64,000 nt of DNA, from positions 14,142,501 through 14,206,500 of the forward strand of contig JAPWDM010000012.1 in the NCBI GenBank assembly GCA_035578155.1. The letters are read 5' to 3'. The DNA is from Brachynemurus nebulosus (taxonomy: Eukaryota; Arthropoda; Insecta; Neuroptera; Myrmeleontidae). The position numbers and the translations under genes were made by a program. Below, piece by piece: positions 1-10,673 of this stretch (positions within the stretch are counted from its first letter, which is position 1; each line of letters begins with the position of its first letter). The notes under the pieces are model-generated. The model ran no database searches. It was not told the DNA's origin and saw nothing but the letters and a program-made list of their open reading frames with translations.

Positions 1-525
1 CCTTTTTTGTGCGATTTTTTTATGTGATTTTTTATGCGGTTTTTTTAAAAAAAGATCATTAAAAGGCATAATGTGAATCAAAATCAAGAGAAAGTAAGAA
101 ACTTAAACATTAACTATTGTAACATTCTTTGATAAAAATACTTTTTAATGGTTTTTTAAGCATTTAATCAGTACATTGCATAAGAATGTAAGTTATTGTA
201 TCACTTATTTTTTTTTTTACAGATGTATTTTTCATAATTTTCATGATATCATAAAAATAAAATGTTTCCACGTGTAAATTAATGCTTTATCTTGTTTACA
301 AAAGCAACTTCTAAGGAAATCGTGAAGTTTTGAGCGTTTTGAGTTATGTATTTTCGATGAAACTTTTATTATGCAATCCCGATTCACCGCATAAAAAAGT
401 TGTTTTTTTACAATCTAGACCGAACTAAACTTTTTATAGCTATTTATGATATTTTTGAATATATATTTTTTGTACGATTTTTTTTTATGCGGTCCCAATC
501 CACCGCATAAAAAAAGGTTCAGCTG
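1..525. mobile_element. Family E pogo-like repeat, copy 1 (left edge cut by window)
   Basis: AT-rich repeat whose right end reads ACCGCATAAAAAAAGG then TTCAGCTG, followed by TA. The reverse complement of that end (CAGCTGAACC then T-run and ATGCGGT) resembles the first bases of the window, so this is a nearly complete element with inverted ends built on TTTTTATGCGRT. It aligns over most of its length with 44969-45975, which carries an inserted Helitron. No reading frame of note. CAG...CTG ends next to TA suggest a Tc1/mariner-pogo type non-autonomous element; this is inference. Confidence 0.6.
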
Positions 526-560
526 TATTACATTTTCAAAATTAAATATTTGATTTTCTA

Positions 561-1378
561 CACAGAGAGAAAATTCATATAAAAATTACTGTGCTCAGCG
601 CTACAATCGACGTGTAAAAGGCGAACATATTCAATTTTGTACGGTAAAAATATAAAAATTATAATTAATCATAGAAAATTTAAAGGACAGAATGTTCTTT
701 CCGTAATATTAGCTCCGTAAAATATGTAAAACAGCACAGTAAAAAATTCCATTGTCGACAGTTTAATTGTTTTTCTTACAAAAATTACCATGCTGTCTTA
801 AAATAGAAGAAAAGTAGAAAAAAATAAAAGAATAAAAGAAGCTAATAGTAGAAAGAAAGAAAGAAAGAGAAGGTATCAACGCTGTCACATAGCGAGGCAA
901 GCTGCAGAAAGTATCAACACAATCATATATGAAGGTCACATAGCAGGACTGGTGGTGTTTCAAGTAGCTGGTCAGCTGGTGTGGTGTCGTGTGGTGTCGA
1001 AGTAGTGTTCATTAGAATGTCTTGACGGATGGTCACCGTTTAATTCATCATTTTGTTACTCCACTATCTTCAGTATTAGAATATATTGTTGCCAATCATT
1101 TTTGTATGGATCATAAAGAATCGAACGTCGGAAAAAATCGGGCACTATCGAAGTTTTTACAGGTACAGCCCAAGCAACATAAGGTTGCGGGTCAGATGCG
1201 CAAATGAAAGAGTACGACAACAAGAATTAAACTATAACATATATGCATAAGAGTGTGATAGAAGTTGTGTTACCACATTAAATTTTACCATGCTATAATA
1301 TATTTTTTACTTTGGTCCGATAGATATCGTTTGTGGTGTGAAGTAGACTTTCTAAACAGATGATTAATTTTTCTAAAA
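561..1378. mobile_element. Family A TA-flanked MITE, copy 1
   Basis: About 0.8 kb that matches 13571-14380 at high identity from the first CACAGAGAG onward. The left end follows a TA. The right TIR is lost in this copy: similarity fades near 1370, where copy 2 continues to its TIR. Contains a 61-codon frame (1022-1207, +) and a 66-codon frame (763-963, -) that are also open in copy 2. I see no known domain in either and differences between copies are mostly amino-acid changing, so I do not call them genes. Confidence 0.7.
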
Positions 1379-1760
1379 TCATATTAAAAGATTATATAAC
1401 GCAAGAAATATGCACACATAACTCTCAAAAGTCCAGAAATGATATTTGAGATGGACAAACAGCGGGATACTTACAACACGGGTGTGGTCCTCAAACATCA
1501 ATTTTGTGTGTGTGTGTGTGTGCGCATTTTTTTGACCTCCTAACCTAACTTTCAACTGAATGATGTACATAAATGCTTTGGCTCTGGTACTGGCTTCATT
1601 ATTGAATTGGTTCAAATTTCATTGAAATTACAAATGAATGTTTCTGAATATAATTTTGCTTAATGCTATTCTAAAAATATATAGTTGGAAATTTTTTTCG
1701 GTGTGTGGTAAAATGTGAATAACCTCTATATGAATGAAGTCAATAAGAAATATAATTTCC
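1379..1760. other. Unannotated AT-rich spacer with a short (TG)n
   Basis: Only a (TG)9-type microsatellite at about 1505-1522 stands out. No gene or repeat family recognised. Confidence 0.5.
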
Positions 1761-2051
1761 TTAAGGGGAGCAGACCTTCCTATTTTCCGCCATGTTAGCT
1801 TATGTACCTTTTTCTTAAAAACCATAAGAGATAGAGATCTGAAAGTTTTACCACTATTTCTTACATACATTTTCAATATTTTCTCCAAATGATTTTTGTT
1901 TAACTTAATTTATTTGTTCGGTAAAATTTTTTAGCGAATTTCCAGAATGGAAACTCGCTATTCCAGCCTTACTCATGGTGGAAGTTCAGCCCGCGACTAT
2001 GGCAGAAATTTGTTTTGAGGCCCCTAGAACCCAAAAATAACATTCACTAAA

Positions 2052-2157
<106 letters not shown>

Positions 2158-2477
2158 GTATAGGTTTATGTATGTATATATGTATCAGCACGATAGCTCT
2201 TCAGGAAAAACTGCTAGCTTTACGAAATTTGGAGACAACGTTGGAAATCTAAAAATCTTGGATGAGTTCTTGAGCCAGACACGTCGGATGCCAGGAACAT
2301 GGTTTTTGTTCTTGCAAAAAATTAGTTTTTTGCTAAAATTTGCTATAATTTAAAAGTTTTTGTCACATTTTTATACACCATTGCAAAGAGGGAAAAAAAT
2401 CACATAAAAAAGGTTTTTGAACTATTATTCTAGGTTCTAGAAACCTCCGGCGGTGGGTGGAGTAATATGAACGAAAA

Positions 2478-2605
2478 TTTTTTCTAATCTAACTGAACCT
2501 AACGGAACTTGATCTAACGTAACCGAGCCTAAGAAAATTTTTTGTAAGGTAACCGAACCCAACAAAATTTTTTCTAACCTAATGAACCTTATTGTTCTAT
2601 AATTT
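2478..2605. repeat. Degenerate TTAGG-like minisatellite in composite C copy 1
   Basis: Irregular units of about 40-45 bp built from CTAACCTAAC/CCGAACC words separated by AAAATTTTTT. Read on the minus strand it gives TTAGGTT and GGTTCGGTTA words, resembling the insect telomere repeat TTAGG. The matching block in the inverted copy is 7198-7345. No true tandem telomere array is present. Confidence 0.7.
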
Positions 2606-2735
2606 ATATAAACTGAATTTATTATTAGCGAATTTCCAGAATTCAGTTATTACAGGCACTGTCATGACGTGACTTTAGTCCGGGACTATGGCAGAAATAT
2701 GTTTTGAGGTCCCTAGAAACCGAAAATAATATTCA

Positions 2736-2864
<129 letters not shown>

Positions 2865-3306
2865 GTGTCCGCACGATAACTCTCTAGGACGAAATGTCCT
2901 AGCTTTACGAAATTTGGTGAAAATATTGGAAGTCCCAAACCGTTGAACAAGTTCGTTAGCCAGACATGCCCGATGCCAGGAACATGGTTTTTGTTCTTGA
3001 AAAAAATTGTTTTTTTGCCAAAATTTCCACTTATTCAAGAATTTTTGTGAAATTTTTTTACACTATTTAAAAGAGGAGAAAAGATTACATTAATACCCCT
3101 GTCGCAGCATCCTGCATAACATAGCGAATTTCCATTTACAAAAGTACCACGTTTTTCTCGAAAACTAGTTGATATAGAGTAATTGTAAATAAAAAATTAA
3201 TTATAAATTTTTTTCACAAATTAATTGTAAATTTTTTTCACGAAAAATTTCATTTCACGAAAAAAATTTGGCGGAATGAGGCGGAAAAATCACATAAAGA
3301 AGGTTT

Positions 3307-3444
3307 TAGCGAATTTCCAGAATGGAATTCAGCTATTACAGCCACTGTCATGACGCGGGGGGCATGACCTGAGCCCGGGACTATGGCAGAAATTTGTTTT
3401 GAGGTCCCTAGAAACCGAAAATAATAGTCACTAAAATTTATATG

Positions 3445-3535
<91 letters not shown>

Positions 3536-3720
3536 CCGCGCTATAACTCTCGAACGAAGTATCCAATTTTTATGAAACTTGGTGAAAACATTGGAAGTCC
3601 CAAACCCTTGGGTGAGTTTGTCAGCCAGACACGTCGGATGCCAGGAACATTGGTTTTGTTCTTGAAAAAAATTAGTTTTTTGCCAAAATTTCCACTTATT
3701 CAAAAATTTTTGAAAACTTG
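3307..3720 (+). mobile_element. Third C unit
   Basis: Starts TAGCGAATTTCCAGAATGG. It contains the left half, (TA)n at about 3447-3515 that runs into (TG)9 at 3516-3535, then the right half with CCAGACACGTCGGATGCC. It closely resembles the units at 1932 and 2626. The (TA)-(TG) transition also occurs in the C unit at 28346. Confidence 0.75.
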
Positions 3721-3837
3721 AAAGTCGTCCAAGAATGCAATTCAGCTATTACAGCCACTGTCATGACGCGACTTAAACCCGGGACCATGGCAGTTTGTTT
3801 TGAGGTCCCTAGGAACCGAAAATAATATTCACTAAAA
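3721..3837 (+). repeat. Truncated C unit (left half only)
   Basis: Repeats the C left half from CCAAGAATGCAATTCAGC through CCCTAGGAACCGAAAATAA and ATTCACTAAAA, then stops where (TA)n would begin. Confidence 0.65.
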
Positions 3838-3970
3838 GGCTATTGGCAGATAAGCATGGGTAGAAATGCCCCCGCACGAATTGTGTTGGTTTTTTTTCTG
3901 CTAACTGCTTTCGATATAAGATTACAATTTACTGAGTTTCAACCCTTAAAAACTCACCCTTTGGGGGTAA
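3838..3970 (+). repeat. Family Y dispersed repeat, copy 1
   Basis: Contains GATAAGCATGGGTAGAAATG and ACGAATTGTGTTGG followed by a T-run and CTGCTAACTG. An inverted, diverged copy lies at 33300-33433. It starts exactly where the truncated C unit stops. Function unknown. Confidence 0.55.
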
Positions 3971-4140
3971 AAAATTATTTTTTGAAAATCACAAAAAATT
4001 TATAACTTTTTAGTGGCTTGACGGATTTGGCTGGAATTTTTATATGTTTTAGATACCTCTATAGTGTACCTCAGAAAAAATTATCAGCTTCAAAAAAAAA
4101 TTATAACCCCTCCAAAAAAATTGTTTAATTTTTCAATACT

Positions 4141-4440
4141 TTTTTTCATCAACTTGTAGCTATAGTACAATCACCAAAATTTTTTTGCAGACTTCCTACT
4201 ATGACCGATATAACATATAATTTTTTCAGATTTTTTCTCCGGGTGCGTCATAGTTAAAAAAAATAAAATGTCCAAAAGGATTTTTTTTTTCGAAGTTATG
4301 TTCGTTGTACAATCACCAAAATATTTCTACAGGCTCCTCACTATGATCAATAGAACATATAATTTTTCCAGAATTTTTTTCCGGGTTCATCATAGTTAAA
4401 AAAATTGAATGTCCGAGAATATTTTTTAGAGATAGGCATA
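4141..4440 (+). repeat. Imperfect tandem duplication, period about 142 bp
   Basis: GTACAATCACCAAAAT occurs at 4165 without and at 4307 with small changes downstream. Both are followed by a shared block holding ACATATAAT, CCGGGT and CATAGTTAAAAAAA. Two diverged units, function unknown. Confidence 0.6.
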
Positions 4441-4550
4441 GGCTTCCGGGTACTCAATCGATTGGAAATCGTTTACACATTTTGAATATGTTCATAAAAA
4501 CATTTGTGATTGCTTAGTTTTCGAAAAAAAAAAATGGTCTACTCAAATCT

Positions 4551-5239
4551 TCAAATTCCTGTCGCAGCATCCTGCATAACATAGCGAATTTCCATTTACA
4601 AAAGTACGTTTTTCTCGGAAACTAGTTGATATAGAGTAATTGTAAATGAAAAATACCCCTGTCGCAGCATCCTGCATAACATAGCGAATTTCCATTTACA
4701 AAAGTACGTTTTTCTCGGAAACTAGTTGATATAGAGTAATTGTAAATAAAAAAACCTTCTTTATGTGATTTTTCCGCCTCATTCCGCCAAATTTTTTTCA
4801 CGAAAAATGTCCAAAACCCCGTAAACGTTTTCACGAAATTTCTTAAAAATAAGATGTTTCGTTCTTGAGTTATCGTGCGGGCACATTTATATATATGTTT
4901 ACTAAGTGTCCGCACGATAACTTAAGAACGAAACATGTTATTTTTAAGAAATTTCGTGAAAACGTTTACGGGGTTTTGGACATTTTTCGTGAAAAAAATT
5001 TGGCGGAATGAGGCGGAAAAATCACATACATAAAGAAGGTTTTTTTATTTACAATTACTCTATATCAACTAGTTTCCGAGAAAAACGTACTTTTGTAAAT
5101 GGAAATTCGCTATGTTATGCAGGATGCTGCGACAGGGGTATTTTTATTTACAATTACCCTATATCAACTAGTTTCCGATAAAAACGTACTTTTGTAAATG
5201 GAAATTCGCTATGTTATGCAGGATGCTGCGACAGGGGTA
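4551..5239. repeat. Near-perfect 690-bp palindrome (foldback of B repeats around a C right-half core)
   Basis: Arms of about 330 bp are mirror images around 4895, with a spacer of only about 21 bp (4885-4905). From the outside in, each arm holds two B repeats (TGTCGCAGCATCCTGCATAA ... CTAGTTGATATAGAGTAATT), a block with CGCCTCATTCCGCC, and the C right-half start (GTGTCCGCACGATAAC). It forms the centre of the compound inverted repeat 1932-7897. Confidence 0.85.
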
Positions 5240-5480
5240 TTTATTAATATATGTAAAGTTTTTAAATACAAAAGTACCCATAAAGTATTTTTTAACTTTT
5301 TGTTTTTAAATATTTTTAAAAACCAATTGGAGGGATTATGTATAATAACGCCCTACATGTGTGTGTAAAGTTTCTAGGTGCTAGCTTTAACGGTTATTGA
5401 CAAAAAGCTACATTTAGTAAAAAAATCATTGTTTTCGGAGAAATGAATTTATTTATTTCGCGCTTGCATGGTATCAGAAA

Positions 5481-5968
5481 ATAGTATATTGTGCAATAAG
5501 TGCGGGAAATTATCGATTGCCCGCGAAAGCGAAGTTGAGCGCACGAACGTAGCGAGTGCGCTCATTCGCTTGAGTGAGGCAATCGACAATCCCGCACGAG
5601 TTGCACATACTATTTTTTATTACGAATTTGACATTCTTTTTTCTATTATTATCACTATTTTTGACATTTTTATTACTTTTTAAAATAATATTTTTAAGTG
5701 TTCGTCTTTTTTTCTGAATTAATTATTGTTTAAATTACTTTGTTGATGGTTTCTATAGAAATAATTATGAAATATTTATTAATTGAAAAATCGAGAGGCG
5801 TCTTTGCATGTTTTGATTAAATTTTGCGTGTTTTATTGTCAATTTGCGTGTGGAAAGTCACTTTCCACACGCAAAAAAGTATGTGGGAAGAGTACAGTGG
5901 GCAAACAGCTATTTTGCGTACAGAAATGTGTGCGTCAAGTTAGTACATCTCCCGCATGAGTAATAAAA
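5481..5968 (+). repeat. Family I repeat with GC-rich palindromic head, copy 1
   Basis: The first ~130 bp form an imperfect hairpin: ATAGTATATTGTGCAATAAG pairs with the region ending GTTGCACATACTAT. The centre is unusually CpG-rich (AGCGCACGAACGTAGCGAG). An AT-rich body follows, then a second small inverted pair GTGTGGAAAGTCACTTTCCACAC, and the end CCCGCATGAGTAATAAAA. Other copies: 39068-39534 (-), 44014-44480 (+), and 61463-62495 (+, interrupted). The 71-codon frame here lacks a recognisable domain. Confidence 0.8.
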
Positions 5969-6997
5969 ACATTTTTCTCTTATCTAATACAAATGAAATA
6001 TGTCTTATGTTCAGGGCTGGGAACTATTTAAAATGATTTCATTTTAAATATGTATTTAAAATACAAAATGGCATTTTGCATTTTCTATTTTAAATAAGTT
6101 CGTTCAAACCAGTTTCCATTTTGTATTTAAAATGGAAATTTGAGTCCATTTTGCATTTAAAATGAAAATGCTTGCATACTTAAATTTATGTGTAATCGGT
6201 ATGACTCATACTAATCATATTAAGTTGATTCAATTGACTTAAATTTTTTATAATTCGAACTGCAATGTTACTTAAGTTAAATTTATTACTAGAGCTGCAG
6301 TTCTCTCAAGTTAAACTTTTCTGACTCAAGTTCTGTGTTATTATCTTTAAGACACGTCGATAAGAAATGTTTTGGTATTTCGAGTAGATGATTTTTATAT
6401 GTAATTTAGAAGTTGTAGCGTACTCAAGGTTTCAATATGTTAAAGTTGAATTAAATTTTACAATATTTTTGAGTAACAATATTTCAAAAGTTAAATTTCG
6501 TTTTCATATCATGCAAACTTTATAAAATTTTCTCAAAGGACTACCCTTATTTGATTTCAGTACGTTTGACATTTTCTTAACTTTTTTTTTTTTATTAATA
6601 TAAATTAAGATAAAAAATTTGGAGAATAAATTTAAAGTAAAATACCCATGTCGCAGCATCCTGCATAACATAGCGAATTTCCATTTACAAAAGTACGTTT
6701 TATTTACAATTACTATATCAACTAGTTTCCGAGAAAAACGTACTTTTGTAAATGGAAATTCGCTATGTTATGCAGGATGCTGCGACAGGGGTATTTATGT
6801 AATCTTTTCTCCTCTTTTAAATAGTGTAAAAAAATTTCACAAAAATTCTTGAATAAGTGGAAATTTTGGCAAAAAAACAATTTCCTGGAATCGGACATCA
6901 TGTTCTGGCTAACGAACTTGTCCAACGGTTTGGGACTTCCAATATTTTCACTAAATTTCGTAAAGCTAGGACATTTCGTTCGAGAGTTATCGTGCGG

Positions 6998-7002
<5 letters not shown>

Positions 7003-7054
<52 letters not shown>
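7003..7054. repeat. (TA)n microsatellite in composite C copy 2
   Basis: About 52 bp of TA immediately after the inverted C right half; orthologous in position to 2739-2858. Confidence 0.9.
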
Positions 7055-7063
<9 letters not shown>

Positions 7064-7197
7064 TAGTGAATATTATTTTCGGTTTCTAGGGACCTCAAAA
7101 CATATTTCTGCCATAGTCCCGGACTAAAGTCGCGTCATGACAGTGCCTGTAATAACTGAATTCCATTCTGGAAATTCGCTAATAATAAATTCAATTT

Positions 7198-7345
7198 ATA
7201 TAAATTATAGAACAACAAGGTTCAGTTAGGTTAGAAAAAATTTTGTTGGGTTCGGTTACGTTACAAAAAATTTCCTTAGGTTCGGTTAGGTTTGAGACCA
7301 AATTTTCTTAGGTTCGGTTAGGTTAGATCAAGTTCCGTTAGTTCA
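7198..7345. repeat. TTAGG-like minisatellite in composite C copy 2
   Basis: Words TTAGGTTCGGTTAGG and GGTTCAGTTAGGTTAG alternate with AAAAATTTT in about three units. Inverted counterpart of 2478-2605. Confidence 0.7.
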
Positions 7346-7719
7346 GTTAGATTAGAAAAAATTTTCGTTCACATTACTCCACCCACCGCCGGAGGTTTCT
7401 AGAACCGCCCCGGTAGAGGATTTTCTTATTTTCTTATTTTCTCAAAAACTAGCTAACCTAGAATAATGGTTCAAAAACCTTTTTTATGTGATTTTTTTCC
7501 GTCTTTGCAATGGTGTATAAAAATGTGGCAAAAACTTTTAAATTATAGCAAATTTTGGCAAAAAACTAATTTTTTGCAAGAGCAAACACCATGTTCCTGG
7601 CATCCGACGTGTCTGGCTGAAGAACTCATCCAAGATTTTTGGATTTCCAACATTCTCAACAAATTTGGTAAACCTAGGACATTTCGTTCGAGAGTTATCG
7701 TGCTGATACATAAATACAT

Positions 7720-7723
<4 letters not shown>

Positions 7724-7778
<55 letters not shown>
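7724..7778. repeat. (TA)n microsatellite in composite C copy 2
   Basis: About 55 bp of TA between ACACA and AAATTTTAGTGAATATTA. It matches 2055-2144 in position. Confidence 0.9.
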
Positions 7779-7781
<3 letters not shown>

Positions 7782-8168
7782 TTTAGTGAATATTATTTTT
7801 GGTTTCTAGGGACCTCAAAACAAATTTCTGCCATATTCCCGGGCTCAAGTCGTGTCATGAGACCTACTGGAATAGCTGAATTTCTGGAAATTCGCTAAAA
7901 AGCATTTTGCATTTTATAATCCGTTTTAAATAACTATTTTCCATTTTCTATTTTAAATATGTTTAGCAAAACCATTTTCCATTTTGTATTTTAAATGCAT
8001 TTTTGGAAACCATTTCCTATTTTCTATTTTAAATGGTTTCTATGAACCATTTTTCCCAGCCCTGCTTATGTTATATATCAATTTAAAGGGCAAAAAACGA
8101 GCTACAATAATTAATCAAAATAAAAAAGTCAATTAAAAAAAAGAAAAATTGAGGTCTGCTCCCCTTAA

Positions 8169-8450
8169 GGTACTTGACCGATCAAAAGATTTTTTCGAAG
8201 GATTTTAACGAAACTTCTATAGATATTTATTTAATTCAATGCCGATAATACGAGCCTATTCCGATTAAAATTGACTACTCCAATTTTGAGAAAAACGATT
8301 TCAAAGTTTTGTAATTTTAACACGGGCTCTTATGGGAAAACTCTATTTTTTTTTTTTTTTTTTTTTTGAATAAAATGAAAACGTGTCAAAGGAATTTCAT
8401 AAAAATTTAATATGTTATAAAATACAGAGTTAAAAACCATTTTTAATAAG
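8169..8450 (+). repeat. Family G dispersed repeat, copy 1
   Basis: Shares with 22676-22945 the blocks AAGGATTTTAACGAAACTTC, CCAATTTTGAGAAAAACG, a T-run of about 22, then GAATAAAATGAAAACGTGTC and TTAATATGTTATAAAATAC. Both copies have the poly-T at the same place, so it is part of the repeat. No ends recognised. Confidence 0.7.
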
Positions 8451-9285
8451 AAATAAAAATTATTCACTACGCCGCTTTTAAAATATAATTTATAAACATC
8501 ATTTTACAACGTTTTTACAACGCTTTTTCAATAATGTTTTTATATTGCTGCAACATAAGCGCGCGGAAATTAAAAAAGCAAGTGATATTATACAAATATA
8601 ATAACTGAAGAATATTAATACATTAATTAATTTTTGATAAAAGAAAATTTTTTCACCGAGATATACTTTTGTACCTGACTATCTCGGAGCAACTACGTTA
8701 AACACTAATGAAAATTTTGGCTGGCAGTAAACGTTTTAAAAATTGTATAGTAGCAGCGAATTTTTTATCCTCATTAATTATTTCAAATTTGATACTTTGA
8801 GTAATTAGTTTTTTGCTCATAAGTCCATAATAGACTGTATGTTTATTTTTCATTTCAAAATTGTTCAAAAAGGCATTAAAAACCATTATTATTATTATTA
8901 AATTTGTGTTTTATTTAAATATCTTGCTAGTTAATTTTGTTAAAATAAGTGAACGAGTTAATTGTCTTTTGATAAACCGAAAAAAAAAATTCAAGACATT
9001 TCAAGATAAAGTAAGAACGTGGTACATTAAAGAAATTAACACAATTTTAATTAAAACGACACAGTTTATTGTAATGTGAAATAAAGAAATTAAATTTGGT
9101 ATTTGTACCATATAATACAGTAGTATCCAAAAAAATGTCAACGCATAACGAATCAGAAAAATTAAAAATTATAAAACTTATTTTAAAAAGATATCAAAAA
9201 TATGAATGATCAGAAATCGACTTTCAAAATTAAAATCCAGATATGGAGCCAAAAATTTCGATCTTCCGTTTATCGTACATTTCTA
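8451..9285. other. AT-rich interval without recognised feature
   Basis: Short frames only (for example about 72 codons at 8861-9079), AT-driven in composition and with no domain. A few ATT triplets near 8885. At 9286 a family-E-like end (CAGTTGATCC then TTTTTTGTGCGG) abuts the Helitron body that follows. Confidence 0.4.
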
Positions 9286-9892
9286 GTACAGTTGATCCTT
9301 TTTTGTGCGGGTGTCTGTCTGTCTGTCTCTCTGTTCACGTATCACGCAAAAACTATTGGACGAATTTTAATGAAATTTGGTGTGATGATAACTTATTACC
9401 TGGGTCAACATCTAAAATACTTTTTAGTCCGAGAAAATTTCTCATTCCCATAGGAAAATGGAAAAAACATTTTGAGCATGTGCACACATTAGGCAAAAAC
9501 TATTGGTCGGATTTTAATAAAATTTGGTGTGGTGATAACTTATTACCTAGGGCAACATTTAAGATACTTTTTACTCCGGGAAAATGCCTCATTCCCACGG
9601 GAAAATAGAAAAACCATTTTGTGAATGTGCACGTATTACGCAAAAACTATTGGACGGATTTTGATGAAATTTGGTGTGGTGATAACCTATTACTTGGGTC
9701 AACATTTAAGATACTTTTTACTCCGGGAAAATTCCTCATTCCCACGGAAAAATAGAAAAATCATTTTGAGCATGTGCCTGCATTACACAAAAATTATTAT
9801 TCTTTGCAAGTTCTGTAAAATTATTACACTTACATACTTCTCATTGAGTTTATAAGAATGCTTTGCGCGAACGACGTCGCGGGTACGGCTAG
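9286..9892 (+). mobile_element. Helitron-like element, copy 1 (3' end intact, 5' end missing)
   Basis: The 3' end CGCGAACGACGTCGCGGGTA..CTAG is a GC hairpin 10 or so bases before CTAG, followed by T, as expected for Helitrons inserting between A and T. The body has three to four internal tandem units of about 165 bp (CGCAAAAACTATTGGACG, GATGAAATTTGGTGTGGTGA, CTCCGGGAAAATNCCTCATT). It opens with a GTCTGTCTGTCT run. The 5' TCTATACATATAATA motif of 31169 is absent; a family-E-like terminus sits there instead. Confidence 0.7.
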
Positions 9893-10230
9893 TCCCAAAT
9901 ATGTAGTGATCAAGTAGTGACTGAAATATTTAAAATAGGCTTTTTGACCGGGCCCTTCAAAAAACCGGGCCCCAGCCATTCGTCTCATTTGTCTATGTGA
10001 TGATGCAGCCCTGATTGTAATTTTAAGATTTTTTCAGAATTTTTCATCCAACTAATTAACTAGTATATCTCCGAACAGACTACCTTGTTAATAAACGCTT
10101 CCTTACAAAAAATTTATGAAAGATGGACAATTTTCAAGAGGAACTTTTCGCATTTAAATAATAATAAAATTTCGTTAGTTTGGTACTTGAATATCTCAAC
10201 GTTTTTCGACATAGAATACATAGAATGAAA
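9893..10230. other. Spacer with a possible orphan hAT right end
   Basis: A GC-rich block GACCGGGCCC ... ACCGGGCCCCAGCC, then GATGCAGCCCTG ending near 10013, resembles a hAT terminus. I found no matching left end or TSD. Nothing else stands out. Confidence 0.3.
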
Positions 10231-10625
10231 CCAAAATAAAAAAAAGTGTAGATCGCTTGGAATCATTTGTAGGTCAGTCACAGCTTAAGGCATTTAGTCG
10301 GTCGGTGTCGGTCACCGAATACACGACGATTGTTATGTATTGTTAAGACCATTATTGCTTGAACTGCACGTTGCTCTGTCCGCTAATACGTGTTATGTAG
10401 TTGTGTGTGTGAACATGCACACAGAAGCAAACATCAAACGCACACCACTACAAACATAGTGGTGCAAAGTAGAGGGGATTTTACGTCACCTTTCTGCCAC
10501 AGTGATCTTGCTAGTATATACGTACTTGGATTATGTATTATGTGATTTCTATGGTGGTCTACGCAGGTATCAGTAGTACAGAGATAGGAATGTTTTCTCT
10601 GTTCCTCTGTGGTTTCAAATAAATT
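10231..10625 (+). repeat. Family J repeat, single arm
   Basis: Shares AGTGTAGATCGCTTGGA, GGCATTTAGT, ATTGTTATGTATTGTT, GTTATGTAGTTGTGTGTG, CACACCACTACAAAC and GTCTACGCAGGTATC with each arm of the foldback at 57991-58642. Here it exists as one arm only. The trailing TTTTCTCTGTTCCTCTGTG also matches sequence just beyond that foldback. Confidence 0.75.
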
Positions 10626-10673
10626 ATTCTCAACTGGCAGCTTTCAAATATATTGTACTCTGAGTATTGTCAC

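Larger units (their letters stand above)
6643..7897 (-). mobile_element. Composite element C, copy 2 (complete, inverted)
   Basis: Reading on the minus strand: TAGCGAATTTCC start (7897), C unit with (TA)n at 7724-7778, TTAGG-like satellite, second C unit with (TA)n at 7003-7054, then a B repeat and inverted B forming a terminal hairpin that ends GACATGGGTA (6643). Length about 1.26 kb. It lies within the hAT element, so it inserted after it. Both flanks are A/T runs (AAAA outside each end), so the TSD is not certain. Confidence 0.75.
6012..8064. mobile_element. hAT-type non-autonomous element, TIR CAGGGCTGGGAA, perfect 8-bp TSD
   Basis: Ends CAGGGCTGGGAA (6012) and TTCCCAGCCCTG (ending 8064) are flanked by the identical octamer CTTATGTT (6004-6011 and 8065-8072). 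CAG..CTG ends with an 8-bp TSD are diagnostic of hAT. The subterminal 150 bp on each side are rich in ATTTTAAATAC-type words (6025-6180 and 7900-8060). The middle (6643-7897) is a later insertion of composite C. No transposase seen. Confidence 0.85.

Noticed and set aside
2478..2605. Possible interstitial telomere repeat
   Set aside because: TTAGG-like words are irregular, mixed with TTCGG and A/T runs, and repeated as part of composite C. It is element satellite, not telomere.
7466..7786. 106-codon plus-strand frame with residues such as KFWQKTNF and CSWHPTCLAEEL that recurs in several C units
   Set aside because: The opposite strand is open over the same stretch and the frame ends in translated (TA)n. 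I see no known domain, so a real product is not supported.
9930..10013. hAT right end GATGCAGCCCTG
   Set aside because: No left end or 8-bp TSD could be found, so it is only mentioned within a spacer entry.
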